Below are positions 54,286 through 62,309 of a stretch of DNA of 64,000 nucleotides, piece by piece. Under the pieces are notes generated by a model that saw only the letters and a program-made list of their open reading frames with translations, made no database searches and had not been told where the DNA came from. The number at the start of each line of letters is the position of its first letter. Positions within the stretch are counted from its first letter, which is position 1. The DNA lies in assembly GCF_900169785.1 (NCBI RefSeq), contig NZ_FWER01000005.1, positions 1 to 64,000 of the forward strand, in the 5' to 3' direction. The position numbers and the translations under genes are program-made. The DNA is from Rhizobium sullae. Lineage in GTDB: Bacteria > Pseudomonadota > Alphaproteobacteria > Rhizobiales > Rhizobiaceae.

Positions 54286-54431
54286 CGCCTGCCTGCGACG
54301 CCGCGACTGTGGACCGAAACGGTTCGCCGAAACAATCGAAACATTGCTCCGCCTCAACGCGAAGTCCGACTGAAACGCGACATCCCTAATAGCCGCCGGA
54401 TCCACGATCCCACACTCTTCATGGTGGCTGC

Positions 54432-55676
54432 ATGACCGCGACGCTCTTTCGGACTATCCAACCCGACAACCAGGCCATTCCCGGCCTGCTCGACCTGCGG
54501 TCGCCGGCGCTGGCTTTGCTGACTGTCTTCCTGGCCGGATCGGTACTGCTTGCTACGGTCTTCGTCGGGGCAATGCCCTATTCCCGGCGACAGCCTGCGA
54601 TCGGGTTCGTCGTTCCGGATGCCGGAACCGTACGGGTGATGCCGCCGCAGCAAGCAACACTGCGGGCGCTGTTTGTCGCCGATGGCGCTCTCGTCGAGGC
54701 CGGCACTCCGCTGTTCAGCCTAAGCTATACTGCCTCGCTGCAGGATGGCGGGAGCCTGCAGGGTAGTCTCAGCGGGTTGCTGGACCGGCAGGAGTCCCTG
54801 CTTCTGGAACAGATAGCCGGCGAGAGCATACGCGTCGATCATGAACGGAGGGGTTTCGATAGCCGCCTAGCCTCTCTGGAGGCGGAACGGGAGAGCCTCC
54901 ATTCCCAGCGCGCGCTTCTGGAGCAACGCGTGCGCGTTGCCAGCGATCAATTCCAGTCGGGCGACAGCCTACGCCAACGCAGCCTGATCACCGACACCGA
55001 TCTTCGGGCACGCGAAGACGCCTTGCTCACCCGCCGGCAGGAGCTGACGACGGTGCAGCAGCGGCTCGATTCCATCCTCCATGAGGAGCGGCAGGTCGCC
55101 TTGCTTCGAGCGCAGCTGCCCGCCGACAGCCGGGACCGGATCGCCCGCCTCGATGGCACGATCGCGGCGCTGCAGCAGCAAAAGGCCGAGGCGGCGGCAA
55201 GGGACGGGGCTATCGTGCGCGCACCGGTTAAGGGACGGGTAACGGCGTTGCAGGCAGTCGTCGGCCAGCAGGTCGATCCAGGTAAGCCGCTGATGTCGCT
55301 GGTTCCGACCGAGGTCACAATGCACGCCGAACTCTTCGTATCTCCGCAGGCGATCGGCTTCCTGCGCCCTGCGCAGTCCGTGCGGCTGACCTATGACGCC
55401 TTTCCATTCCAGCGTTTTGGCGCCCAGGTGGGGGTGGTCGAACGCATTTCGGAAACCATGCTCGCACCGGAGGAGATCGCCGGCCCGGTGCGACCGCAGG
55501 CCCCCGCCTATCTCGTCACCGTTCGCCTCGACAAGCAACATGTAGCAGAGGGCGGCCTCGAACAGATGTTGCGGCCGGACATGACGCTGAGGGCGGAAAT
55601 CATTCTGGAGCGGCGCTCCGTGCTGGACTGGATACTGGAGCCGCTGAGAACCATTATCGGGAGGACCTATCCATGA
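54432..55676 (+). CDS. HlyD-family periplasmic adaptor of a peptide exporter
   Basis: A 414-residue membrane-fusion protein. One N-terminal membrane segment lies at ~30-52 (ALLTVFLAGSVLLATVFVGA). A lipoyl half-motif (GFVVPDAGTVRVMPPQQATL) precedes a long coiled coil rich in Gln/Glu/Arg (residues ~110-250), and the second lipoyl half is VRAPVKGRVTALQAVVGQQV. The barrel has LVPTEVTMHAELFV. It overlaps the exporter gene by four bases (ATGA at 55673). It should bridge the ABC exporter to an outer-membrane TolC-type channel, not encoded here. Confidence 0.93.
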   Translation: MTATLFRTIQPDNQAIPGLLDLRSPALALLTVFLAGSVLLATVFVGAMPYSRRQPAIGFVVPDAGTVRVMPPQQATLRALFVADGALVEAGTPLFSLSYTASLQDGGSLQGSLSGLLDRQESLLLEQIAGESIRVDHERRGFDSRLASLEAERESLHSQRALLEQRVRVASDQFQSGDSLRQRSLITDTDLRAREDALLTRRQELTTVQQRLDSILHEERQVALLRAQLPADSRDRIARLDGTIAALQQQKAEAAARDGAIVRAPVKGRVTALQAVVGQQVDPGKPLMSLVPTEVTMHAELFVSPQAIGFLRPAQSVRLTYDAFPFQRFGAQVGVVERISETMLAPEEIAGPVRPQAPAYLVTVRLDKQHVAEGGLEQMLRPDMTLRAEIILERRSVLDWILEPLRTIIGRTYP

Positions 55677-57793
55677 GCCGCCATCGTCTGCCGCTGCTGC
55701 TCCAGGCCGAGGCGATGGAATGCGGCCTTGCGTGTCTTGCCATGGTGGCCGCGAGCCATGGGCACATGGTCGACATGCCGGCCCTGCGGCACCGTTTCGC
55801 CGTCTCAATCAAGGGAGCGAACCTGAAATCGCTGCTGGACATTGCCGCCCGCCTCGATCTCGAGGGGCGCGGCGTGCGGCTGGAGCCCGACGAGATCGCC
55901 GGCTTGCAGCTTCCCGCCGTGCTGCATTGGGACATGAACCATTTCGTGGTGTTGAAATCCGTTCAAAGGAGCTGGGGCGGAGGGAGCAGGGTGGTGATCC
56001 ACGATCCAGCCCGCGGTATCCTGCGGCTGACGATGGAGGAACTGGCCAACCATTTTACCGGCGTCGCCGTGGAATTGAGGCCCGGCGCCGGGTTTCGAAA
56101 ACTGGATACACGCAAACGGCTTTCGGTGCGAGCGCTCTGCGGCGACCTCACGCCGCTCTGGCCCGCCGCAATCCAGGCGTTTCTCCTCAGCCTCATCCTC
56201 CAGGCCTTCGTCATTGCCAGCCCGTTCTATATGCAGCTTGCCGTCGACGAAGCTATCGTTCAGGGCGATCAGGGGCTTTTGACTGCACTTGCACTCGGTT
56301 TCGGGTTGTTCACCGCCATTAAGCTGGGCGCGGATCTACTGCGTGGCCGCCTGCTGGCGGCGATTTCGGGGGCGGTCAATTTCCAGGTCGTCGCGACGCT
56401 GTTTCATCACCTGTTGCGCCTGCCGCTCGACTGGTTCGAAAAACGTGGCATCGGCGACATGAATTCGCGTTTCGGCGCCACGAAACCGATCACCGAACTG
56501 ATTTCACAAGGGCTCGTCGCCGCTTTGGTCGATGGGTTTATGGCGCTGATCACCCTTGCGGTCATCCTCCTCTATTCCCCGGCACTCGCCGCGATCGTGC
56601 TCGGCGCGCTCGCGCTGCTGGTCGCGCTTCGGCTAGGCGGTCTCGGGAGCCTGCGCCAGCGGCAGGAGGAAGCGATCCGGGATGCGGCGGCCGAGCAGAG
56701 CTGTTTCATTGAGACTTTGCGCGCCATGCAGGCAATTAAGCTGGCCGGCGCCGAGACGGAGCGCGAAGCACGCTGGCAGGTGCGATGCGTGCGCCTCGCA
56801 AACCGTCAGCTCGCCCTTTTGCGGCAAGGTCTTTCGCTGCGGATTGGCCACGATGCGATCAACGGCCTGGAAAAAATCCTGGTCGTTTATGCCGGGGCGC
56901 GGCTGGTCATGTCCGGCGATCTCAGCCTCGGCATGCTGTTCGCCTTCGTTGCCTATAAGCAGCAGTTTCTGGACACCGCCGGCAAGCTGCTGGAGACTCT
57001 GATCGCCTGGAGCATGCTCGACCTGCATCTCGACCGGATTGCCGATATCGCACTGGCGCCGCCGGAGCCGGGGCTCGACAATCATGGCTTGCTCGTTCCG
57101 GTCCTCGAAGGCGGGCTGGAACTGTGCGGCGTCAGCTACCGCTATGGCGAGGGCGAGACTGCCGTTCTGGACGGGCTGAACTTCAAGGTCGCGCCCGGCG
57201 AACTGGTTGCGATCACCGGAACCTCCGGTGGTGGCAAGACGACCCTGATGAAGGTCATGCTGGGCCTGCTCAGACCCTCCGCCGGCGAGGTGCGCGTCGA
57301 CGGGCGGCCGCTCGATCAGCTCGGTCTGGCCGCCTTTCGCGCGCAGATCGGCGTGGTGATGCAGGACGACCAGTTGCTGACCGGCTCGATTGCCGAGAAT
57401 ATCAGCTTTTTCGCACCGGTCCTCGACGTTGCTCTGATGCGCGAATGCGCGGCGACGGCGGGAATAGAGGCGGAAATCCTCGCCATGCCGATGAACTACA
57501 ACACCATGATCGGCGAAGTTGGCAGCGGTCTTTCGGGTGGGCAGCGCCAGCGGCTGCTGCTGGCGCGGGCGCTCTACCGCCGACCGGTCATCCTCTTCCT
57601 TGATGAAGGCACCAGCAACCTCGACCTTGCCAAAGAGCGGGAAGTGGCGGCGTCACTCGCCCGGCTGCGCATCACCCGGATCATGATCGCCCATCGTCCA
57701 GAAACGATCGCCGCAGCCGACCGCGTCGTGGTGTTCGAAGCCGGGCGGATCACCCGCGACAGCGGCCACCACGCGGCATTGGTCGTCATCTAG
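55673..57793 (+). CDS. C39-peptidase-containing ABC exporter (bacteriocin type)
   Basis: A 706-residue exporter. The N-terminal C39 peptidase has Gln11, the catalytic Cys17 (AMECGLACLAM), His90 (WDMNHFVVL) and Asp111 (VIHDPARG), all in place. Six membrane segments span ~165-450. The ATPase shows GTSGGGKTT, VMQDDQLLTGSI, LSGGQRQRLLLARAL and LFLDEGTSNLDL. Such proteins cut a peptide after a double-glycine leader and export it in one step. The only visible candidate substrate is the 62-residue peptide encoded convergently at 57981-58169. The preceding HlyD gene completes the inner-membrane complex. Confidence 0.96.
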   Translation: MSRHRLPLLLQAEAMECGLACLAMVAASHGHMVDMPALRHRFAVSIKGANLKSLLDIAARLDLEGRGVRLEPDEIAGLQLPAVLHWDMNHFVVLKSVQRSWGGGSRVVIHDPARGILRLTMEELANHFTGVAVELRPGAGFRKLDTRKRLSVRALCGDLTPLWPAAIQAFLLSLILQAFVIASPFYMQLAVDEAIVQGDQGLLTALALGFGLFTAIKLGADLLRGRLLAAISGAVNFQVVATLFHHLLRLPLDWFEKRGIGDMNSRFGATKPITELISQGLVAALVDGFMALITLAVILLYSPALAAIVLGALALLVALRLGGLGSLRQRQEEAIRDAAAEQSCFIETLRAMQAIKLAGAETEREARWQVRCVRLANRQLALLRQGLSLRIGHDAINGLEKILVVYAGARLVMSGDLSLGMLFAFVAYKQQFLDTAGKLLETLIAWSMLDLHLDRIADIALAPPEPGLDNHGLLVPVLEGGLELCGVSYRYGEGETAVLDGLNFKVAPGELVAITGTSGGGKTTLMKVMLGLLRPSAGEVRVDGRPLDQLGLAAFRAQIGVVMQDDQLLTGSIAENISFFAPVLDVALMRECAATAGIEAEILAMPMNYNTMIGEVGSGLSGGQRQRLLLARALYRRPVILFLDEGTSNLDLAKEREVAASLARLRITRIMIAHRPETIAAADRVVVFEAGRITRDSGHHAALVVI

Positions 57794-57847
57794 TCTAGGA
57801 CGCCTGCAGGTCTGTAAGCGATTTTGGTATGTATCTGTTTCCCTTGG

Positions 57848-57879
57848 TGGCGAGGTCTTTCCGGAGACCTCGCCATTTT
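57848..57879 (+). terminator. Terminator of the HlyD/C39 operon
   Basis: GGCGAGGTCT-TTCCGG-AGACCTCGCC at 57849-57874, ten perfect pairs (eleven with the flanking T-A), followed by TTTTC. It lies 55 bases after the exporter stop. Confidence 0.82.
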
Positions 57880-57907
57880 CCTGTGCGGTCAAATGATACC
57901 CCCAAAA

Positions 57908-57943
57908 GCAAAAAAACCGGACATCCTTTCGGATGCCCGGTTT
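57908..57943 (-). terminator. Terminator of the double-glycine peptide gene
   Basis: Read on the minus strand, AAACCGGGCATCC-GAAA-GGATGTCCGGTTT forms a 13-pair stem (one G-U) and runs into seven T residues. It begins 38 bases after the peptide gene stop and gives a clear stand-alone transcript end. Confidence 0.85.
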
Positions 57944-57980
57944 GGCAAAATCATCAGCCTGGTTGATCCGGGCCGATCGA

Positions 57981-58169
57981 TCAATGACCGACGACGTACG
58001 GATCCGGCGGGACCGAAATACCGATGAGAATGAAGGGCGGGATGCCGGTTTGGCGGGTCGCAGTGCGCGCAACGAGGTCGCCGGGCGGGTTGTGGCCGCC
58101 GCTGACCTGGGCGAGTTCGTCGATGCTGAGTGTGCGGCCGATGGCCTGGGTCTGCTTCTGGGTCTTCAT
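57981..58169 (-). CDS. Double-glycine leader peptide, putative bacteriocin-like precursor
   Basis: A 62-residue precursor. The leader is 25 residues and ends LSIDELAQVSGG, matching the class II/microcin leader consensus LSxxELxxVxGG. The predicted 37-residue mature peptide starts HNPPGD, has no cysteine, and has the pattern two Pro pairs (IPP, VPPDP), hydrophobic FILIGISV and a VVGH end. It has no membrane anchor. AGGAG lies six bases before the ATG, and a strong terminator follows. It is the natural substrate for the C39 exporter on the opposite strand 190 bases away. The activity (bacteriocin, signal or toxin) is not shown, and no immunity gene is recognised. Confidence 0.82.
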   Translation of the reverse strand: MKTQKQTQAIGRTLSIDELAQVSGGHNPPGDLVARTATRQTGIPPFILIGISVPPDPYVVGH

Positions 58170-58249
58170 GATGTTCTCCTGCCGCCTCGCGGCCTTGATG
58201 GTGTTGCCGATCTTGTTGCCGACATCCAGAACACTAGAGACGGCCTGTT

Positions 58250-58274
58250 TCCGGATGATTTCCGCTCATCCGGA
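58250..58274. promoter_or_regulatory. Perfect inverted repeat upstream of the leader-peptide gene
   Basis: TCCGGATGA-N7-TCATCCGGA, nine perfect pairs, 80-105 bases upstream of the peptide ATG. A protein-binding site is likelier than a terminator since no T-run follows. Confidence 0.55.
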
Positions 58275-58768
58275 CAAACATTTCTTTTGTTTCAGGTGGG
58301 CCAATGAACGAGCTCCGCTTCGTTTCATTGTCTCCGGGGGCAAGGACAATCCACTCGAGCCAACATCTTCGGCAGATTAACGATGCGAAATCAGCGGTCT
58401 TCGGCGCCTTCGAAATGTCGATTGCCGGGTTGATATCTCGACGCCTCGCTATCATGGGTCTCGGCTTGGTGGTGACTCATTACGTTTTGATGAGGGCAAT
58501 GGTCCCTCAATTATCTATCCAAGCTTGCGCTTTGACGTGGCCGGAGGTTCACATCTCTTCAACTGCACCAAACGGGGGCGTCGGCTGGGTCGTACCGATT
58601 TACAACTTGCTTCGAGTCTTTCTCGCAACACCTGAGCGGGAACTGTAATCTTGGACGGATTTGGCTGGATTAGAGCGTTTCAGTTGCGGTACCTTAGGAC
58701 TGCGAAGCAATTTGCGCGAGCGGGACAGCTAGAGAAAGCACGTCCGCACCTCCTGAAGCAGGACCTTG
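58275..58768 (+). other. Intergenic region, no supported gene
   Basis: About 490 bases. An open frame at 58304-58648 has a poor ribosome site and unremarkable composition. I see no domain or RNA gene. Confidence 0.4.
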
Positions 58769-59017
58769 ATGAACGCGGATATGATAGCCGCCTGGGCGGT
58801 AGAAAATGGATTCCATGCGATGGAGTCCGGGAATTACCGCCGCCATGACAATGCGGGCGTGATCACAATCGAGATAAAGAGGATGTCATTCCTCCTCATC
58901 GATGAGAGGCAAGGATTGCAACCGCGCCTCATATCGCGGTTGTTCAAAGACATATCCCTCACAAGCGGGAGCGGCCGCTTGCAGGGTCTTCTTCTTGACC
59001 GCAATCCCAATCATTGA
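58769..59017 (+). CDS. Small protein of unknown function
   Basis: An 82-residue open frame with a good AGGA ribosome site six bases before the ATG. The text is protein-like: MIAAWAVENGFHAMESGNYR, then ITIEIKRMSFLLIDERQGL, PRLISRLFKDISL and LQGLLLDRN. It has no signal peptide, cysteine or known motif. Its codon use is less GC-rich than the neighbours. It is convergent with rsgA. It may be real or a fragment of a lost gene. Confidence 0.4.
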   Translation: MNADMIAAWAVENGFHAMESGNYRRHDNAGVITIEIKRMSFLLIDERQGLQPRLISRLFKDISLTSGSGRLQGLLLDRNPNH

Positions 59018-59103
59018 GCGCTCACGCTATCCCACAGCCCAGCCGATTCAGGTGGCGGATCGTGGCTGACGCCGATGAGCACCGTCGCAAACGTTCAACA
59101 CTT

Positions 59104-60156
59104 TCAATATTTCTTCTTGCGAACGATCTTGTTGCCGCGGGGTCCGCTTACGACCGGTGTTCGGTCGCGGTTTTCGGCAAGCAGGTTCCGCCAGCGTTCG
59201 AGGCGATCGGCGACCAGGGCACCGCTTGCGACAGCTGCCTGGACCGCGCATCCAGGTTCATGGGCATGGGTGCAATCGCGAAAGCGGCAAAGCGGCGCCA
59301 ATTCGGTTATTTCAGCAAAGAGGGTGTCTATACCGTCGGCAACATCACTCACGTAAAGCGTTCTTATTCCCGGTGTATCGATGACCCAGCCGCCGCCTGA
59401 AATTGCATGCAGGGATCGAGCCGTGGTTGTGTGTCGGCCCTGCGCGTCATATTCGCGGATGGTGCCTGTTTTTTGCTTTGTGTCAGATTCAGGCCCAGTC
59501 ATGGTGTTCACCAGCGTTGATTTTCCGACACCAGACGATCCCACCAGCGCAACCGTCTGGCCGACGCCGCACCAGGGCCTCAACAGGAAAACGGCGTCCG
59601 CGGAGCGCCCATTCAAGGCAATGACAGGCAGATCGCGCTGCAAAGCCTCGGCTTGCGCCTGGAACATGCCTGCATCTTCCGCGGTGTCAGCCTTCGTCAG
59701 CACAATCACCGGGTTGCTCCCGGCCTGGTTGGCCATGATCAGGTAACGTTCCAGCCGAGCAAGATTAAAATCGGCGTTGCACGAGGTCACGATCAACAGG
59801 GTGTCGACGTTGGCGGCAACAAGTTGCTGGCCACGTCCGCCTTCCGGGCGTCGTTGAAAGACGCTTTTTCGGTCGAGACGTCTGATAAGCATGCCAGTCA
59901 GTGCATCGGCAAGAACCCAGTCGCCCACCGCGTAGTCACCAGTATTGGTATTGGATGGAACTTCCAGTCCGACCGGCCCGGTGACGTCGACCGCCTCGAT
60001 GCGTGCCCGGTGAACTGAAGCAATGCGTCTGGGGACCAAGTCCGCTTCGCTGGGCTGGACCTGGTTCGCGAAGAATTCAGACCACCCAAGCAGTTCCAGC
60101 GGTGAAGAAAGTTGGCAGCTGGTCAAATCTTGTTCCACATTCGGTAAGGCTGCCAT
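59104..60156 (-). CDS. rsgA: Ribosome small-subunit biogenesis GTPase RsgA
   Basis: A 350-residue circularly permuted GTPase. An OB-fold N-terminal domain (RIEAVDVTGPVGLEVPS) precedes G4 (VLTKAD, residues 153-157), G1 (VGSSGVGKST at ~205) and G3 (DTPGIR at ~260). The C-terminal zinc knuckle is Cys290, Cys295, His297 and Cys303 (CRFRDCTHAHEPGC). Together these are diagnostic of RsgA/YjeQ, which checks late 30S subunit assembly. The basic tail GNKIVRKKKY is usual. This copy lies in accessory DNA and may be a second one. Confidence 0.94.
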   Translation of the reverse strand: MAALPNVEQDLTSCQLSSPLELLGWSEFFANQVQPSEADLVPRRIASVHRARIEAVDVTGPVGLEVPSNTNTGDYAVGDWVLADALTGMLIRRLDRKSVFQRRPEGGRGQQLVAANVDTLLIVTSCNADFNLARLERYLIMANQAGSNPVIVLTKADTAEDAGMFQAQAEALQRDLPVIALNGRSADAVFLLRPWCGVGQTVALVGSSGVGKSTLVNTMTGPESDTKQKTGTIREYDAQGRHTTTARSLHAISGGGWVIDTPGIRTLYVSDVADGIDTLFAEITELAPLCRFRDCTHAHEPGCAVQAAVASGALVADRLERWRNLLAENRDRTPVVSGPRGNKIVRKKKY

Positions 60157-60191
60157 AAAGGGTTTTTCAATGATCTTCCGCGGCTTCTCGC

Positions 60192-60368
60192 CTAGCTGCG
60201 TGGATGATCCCGTTTTGGCAACGAGGTTGCGTAGGCAGCAGCTTCGCCGGGGTAGGGGAAATCGTCCCCGAGCTGACGGTCGCCATCGTAGACTTTGAAG
60301 GTGGGCCCTTCAACTTCAACGATCTTATAGCCATTCACGTATTCGATCTTCGGTGTTTTCCAGCCCAT
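60192..60368 (-). CDS. Small conserved protein of unknown function
   Basis: A 58-residue protein starting MGWKTPKIEYVNGYKIVEVE and containing FKVYDGDRQLGDDFPYPGEA. The ATG at 60368 follows GGAGAG; an ATG 90 bases upstream is open but gives Arg-rich text. It is acidic with aromatic residues, without signal peptide. Short proteins with this look are common in Rhizobiaceae; I know of no function. Confidence 0.6.
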   Translation of the reverse strand: MGWKTPKIEYVNGYKIVEVEGPTFKVYDGDRQLGDDFPYPGEAAAYATSLPKRDHPRS

Positions 60369-60636
60369 CAAAAGCTCTCCAGTCCGGTCCGAGGGTTCTC
60401 TTTGAAGATGGTGCCACGACCTCACGCTCGGCGGTCTCTGATCTATCAGGTGCTTCACGATTAGCCAACGTCGGTTCGATCCCGTTCAAGGCGACCATCA
60501 TGATTTTATATGTAGACCGAGAGTCTGGGGGTGCTGGCCCAATCCATTGCGTACTAAAACAATGGCCGCTCGGAAACGCCCGCGATTTTAGCACGTTGAT
60601 TGACATCAGGTGTTGGTTACGCGTTCGAACTCAAAT

Positions 60637-60675
60637 CTGAAAAGAATGGGGGTGCCGACGCCAGTACCCCCATTC
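60637..60675 (-). terminator. Terminator of the nitrate/taurine-type importer operon
   Basis: GAATGGGGGT-N12-ACCCCCATTC (60644-60675), ten perfect pairs, with TTTTC following on the minus strand. It lies 28 bases after the permease stop. The remainder of 60369-60703 shows no gene. Confidence 0.8.
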
Positions 60676-60703
60676 CAACTCACATGGAACCTGAGCCGGA
60701 TAG

Positions 60704-61480
60704 TTACGCCGCTCTTTCTTCTGCGGCGTTCGGCCTCCACTTGATGAGCCGTCCCTCCAGAACATCCAGAACTCGATCGATGATGAGAACGAACATCGCA
60801 AGGATGATGATGCCGGCGAACACGCCGACCGCATCGAAGTTGCCCTCCGCTTGGGCGATCAGGTAGCCGAGACCCGCGGAGGAGCCGAGATATTCGCCGA
60901 TGATGGCGCCGACCACCGCGAAGCCGACAGACGTGCGCAGCGAGGACAGAATCCAGCTTGCCGCTGCCGGGAAGTAGACGTGCCGCAGCAGATCGGACCG
61001 CTTGGCCCCGAGGATCCTTGCGTTTGCGAGAACCACCGGGTTGACTTCGCGGACACCCTGCATGGCGTTGAAGAAGGTGATGAAGAACACCAGTGTTACG
61101 GCAAGCGCCACCTTCGACCAGAGCCCGAGTCCAAGCCAAAGCACGAAAATTGGCGCAAGCACGACGCGTGGAATAGCGTTCAGGCCCTTGATGAAGGGAT
61201 CGAGAATCCGCGCCGCACTGCGGCTGAGACCGAGCCATACACCGGCTGCGACGCCCAGACCTGTGCCGATGATGTAGCCGAGCACCGTTTCCGTCAGGGT
61301 TATCGAGACATGCTTGTAAAAGCTCGGATCAACGACCCAGCTGATGATCTGGTTGAAGATATCGAGAGGCGCCGGGAAAAAGAAGACATCGATGAAGCCG
61401 GCGGTCACGCCGAGCTGCCAGCCGCCGAGGATAAAAACCAGCATGCCGAGCTGGATAATGCGTTCAGTCACGACGTTCAT
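60704..61480 (-). CDS. ABC importer permease (SsuC/TauC type)
   Basis: A 258-residue inner-membrane permease. Membrane segments include LGMLVFILGGWQLGVTAGFI and VALAVTLVFFITFFNAMQGV. The conserved NARILGAKRSDLLRHVYFPA is the ATPase-docking EAA loop, and the terminal IIDRVLDVLEGRLIKWRP is typical of the family. GGAG lies before the ATG at 61480. It overlaps the ATPase gene by 17 bases. The open frame further upstream is the ATPase shadow. Confidence 0.94.
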   Translation of the reverse strand: MNVVTERIIQLGMLVFILGGWQLGVTAGFIDVFFFPAPLDIFNQIISWVVDPSFYKHVSITLTETVLGYIIGTGLGVAAGVWLGLSRSAARILDPFIKGLNAIPRVVLAPIFVLWLGLGLWSKVALAVTLVFFITFFNAMQGVREVNPVVLANARILGAKRSDLLRHVYFPAAASWILSSLRTSVGFAVVGAIIGEYLGSSAGLGYLIAQAEGNFDAVGVFAGIIILAMFVLIIDRVLDVLEGRLIKWRPNAAEERAA

Positions 61481-62294
61481 AGCTTTTCTCCACTTCACCG
61501 CGCAGGGAAGCCCAGATATTGCGATACAGATCCATAAAGCGTGGATCGAGCTTGATCTCAGCCACATCCCGTGGCCGCTCGAGATCCACCGGGAAACTTT
61601 CGATGACCCGCGAACGGGGCCCGGCGGCCAGAATGGCGACGCGGTCTCCAAGGGCTATGGCCTCTTCGAGGTCGTGTGTGATCATCACGACGGCGCGGCG
61701 TTCTTCCTGCCAAAGCCGCAGCAGTTCGTTCTGCATGAGATGCCGCGTGTGGATGTCGAGGGCCGAGAACGGTTCGTCCATTAGGATCACCTTCGGACCG
61801 GCAATGAGCGCTTGCGCCATCTGGACACGTTTGCGCTGGCCGCCGGACAGTTGGTGCGGATAGCGATGTTCGAAGCCTTTGAGCCCGACCTTGGCAAGCC
61901 AGCTCATGGAACGCTCGCGGCGCTCGGCGGCTGCAACACCCCTGAACATCAGGCCGAGTTCGACATTCTCAATGGATGTTTTCCACGGGAGTAGCGCGTC
62001 CTGCTGGAAGAGATAGCCGATGTCGTTCTGGACGCCCTTTACCGGCGTACCGTCGATCGTCACCGTTCCGCTCGTGGGTTTCAGAAGCCCTGCGATCGCG
62101 TTCAAAATGGTGCTCTTGCCGCAACCCGTCGGGCCGACGATGGTGAGAAACTCACCATCGTCAACCGCCAGGTTGACGTCCTGCACCGCGACATAGGAAC
62201 CAAACGACATTGTCACGGCGTCGATCGATACCATCGACTTTGCGTTTTGCTGTCCCGTCGGGATAGGCATAGGTGTTACGACAGCCAAAGACAT
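61464..62294 (-). CDS. ABC importer ATPase (SsuB/TauB type)
   Basis: A 276-residue ATPase: Walker A VGPTGCGKST, Q-loop LFQQDALLPW, signature LSGGQRKRVQMAQALI, Walker B VILMDEPFSALD and H-loop ITHDLEEAI. This subfamily serves nitrate, sulfonate, taurine and pyrimidine-precursor importers. A GGAGGAGG ribosome site is adjacent to the ATG. It lies between the binding-protein gene and the permease gene. Confidence 0.95.
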   Translation of the reverse strand: MSLAVVTPMPIPTGQQNAKSMVSIDAVTMSFGSYVAVQDVNLAVDDGEFLTIVGPTGCGKSTILNAIAGLLKPTSGTVTIDGTPVKGVQNDIGYLFQQDALLPWKTSIENVELGLMFRGVAAAERRERSMSWLAKVGLKGFEHRYPHQLSGGQRKRVQMAQALIAGPKVILMDEPFSALDIHTRHLMQNELLRLWQEERRAVVMITHDLEEAIALGDRVAILAAGPRSRVIESFPVDLERPRDVAEIKLDPRFMDLYRNIWASLRGEVEKSYERRD

Positions 62295-62309
62295 GGCCTC
62301 CTCCTAGGA

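Noticed and set aside
58304..58648. Plus-strand 114-codon frame as an immunity gene
   Set aside because: One possible hydrophobic segment only, poor ribosome site and no pairing with the peptide transcript.
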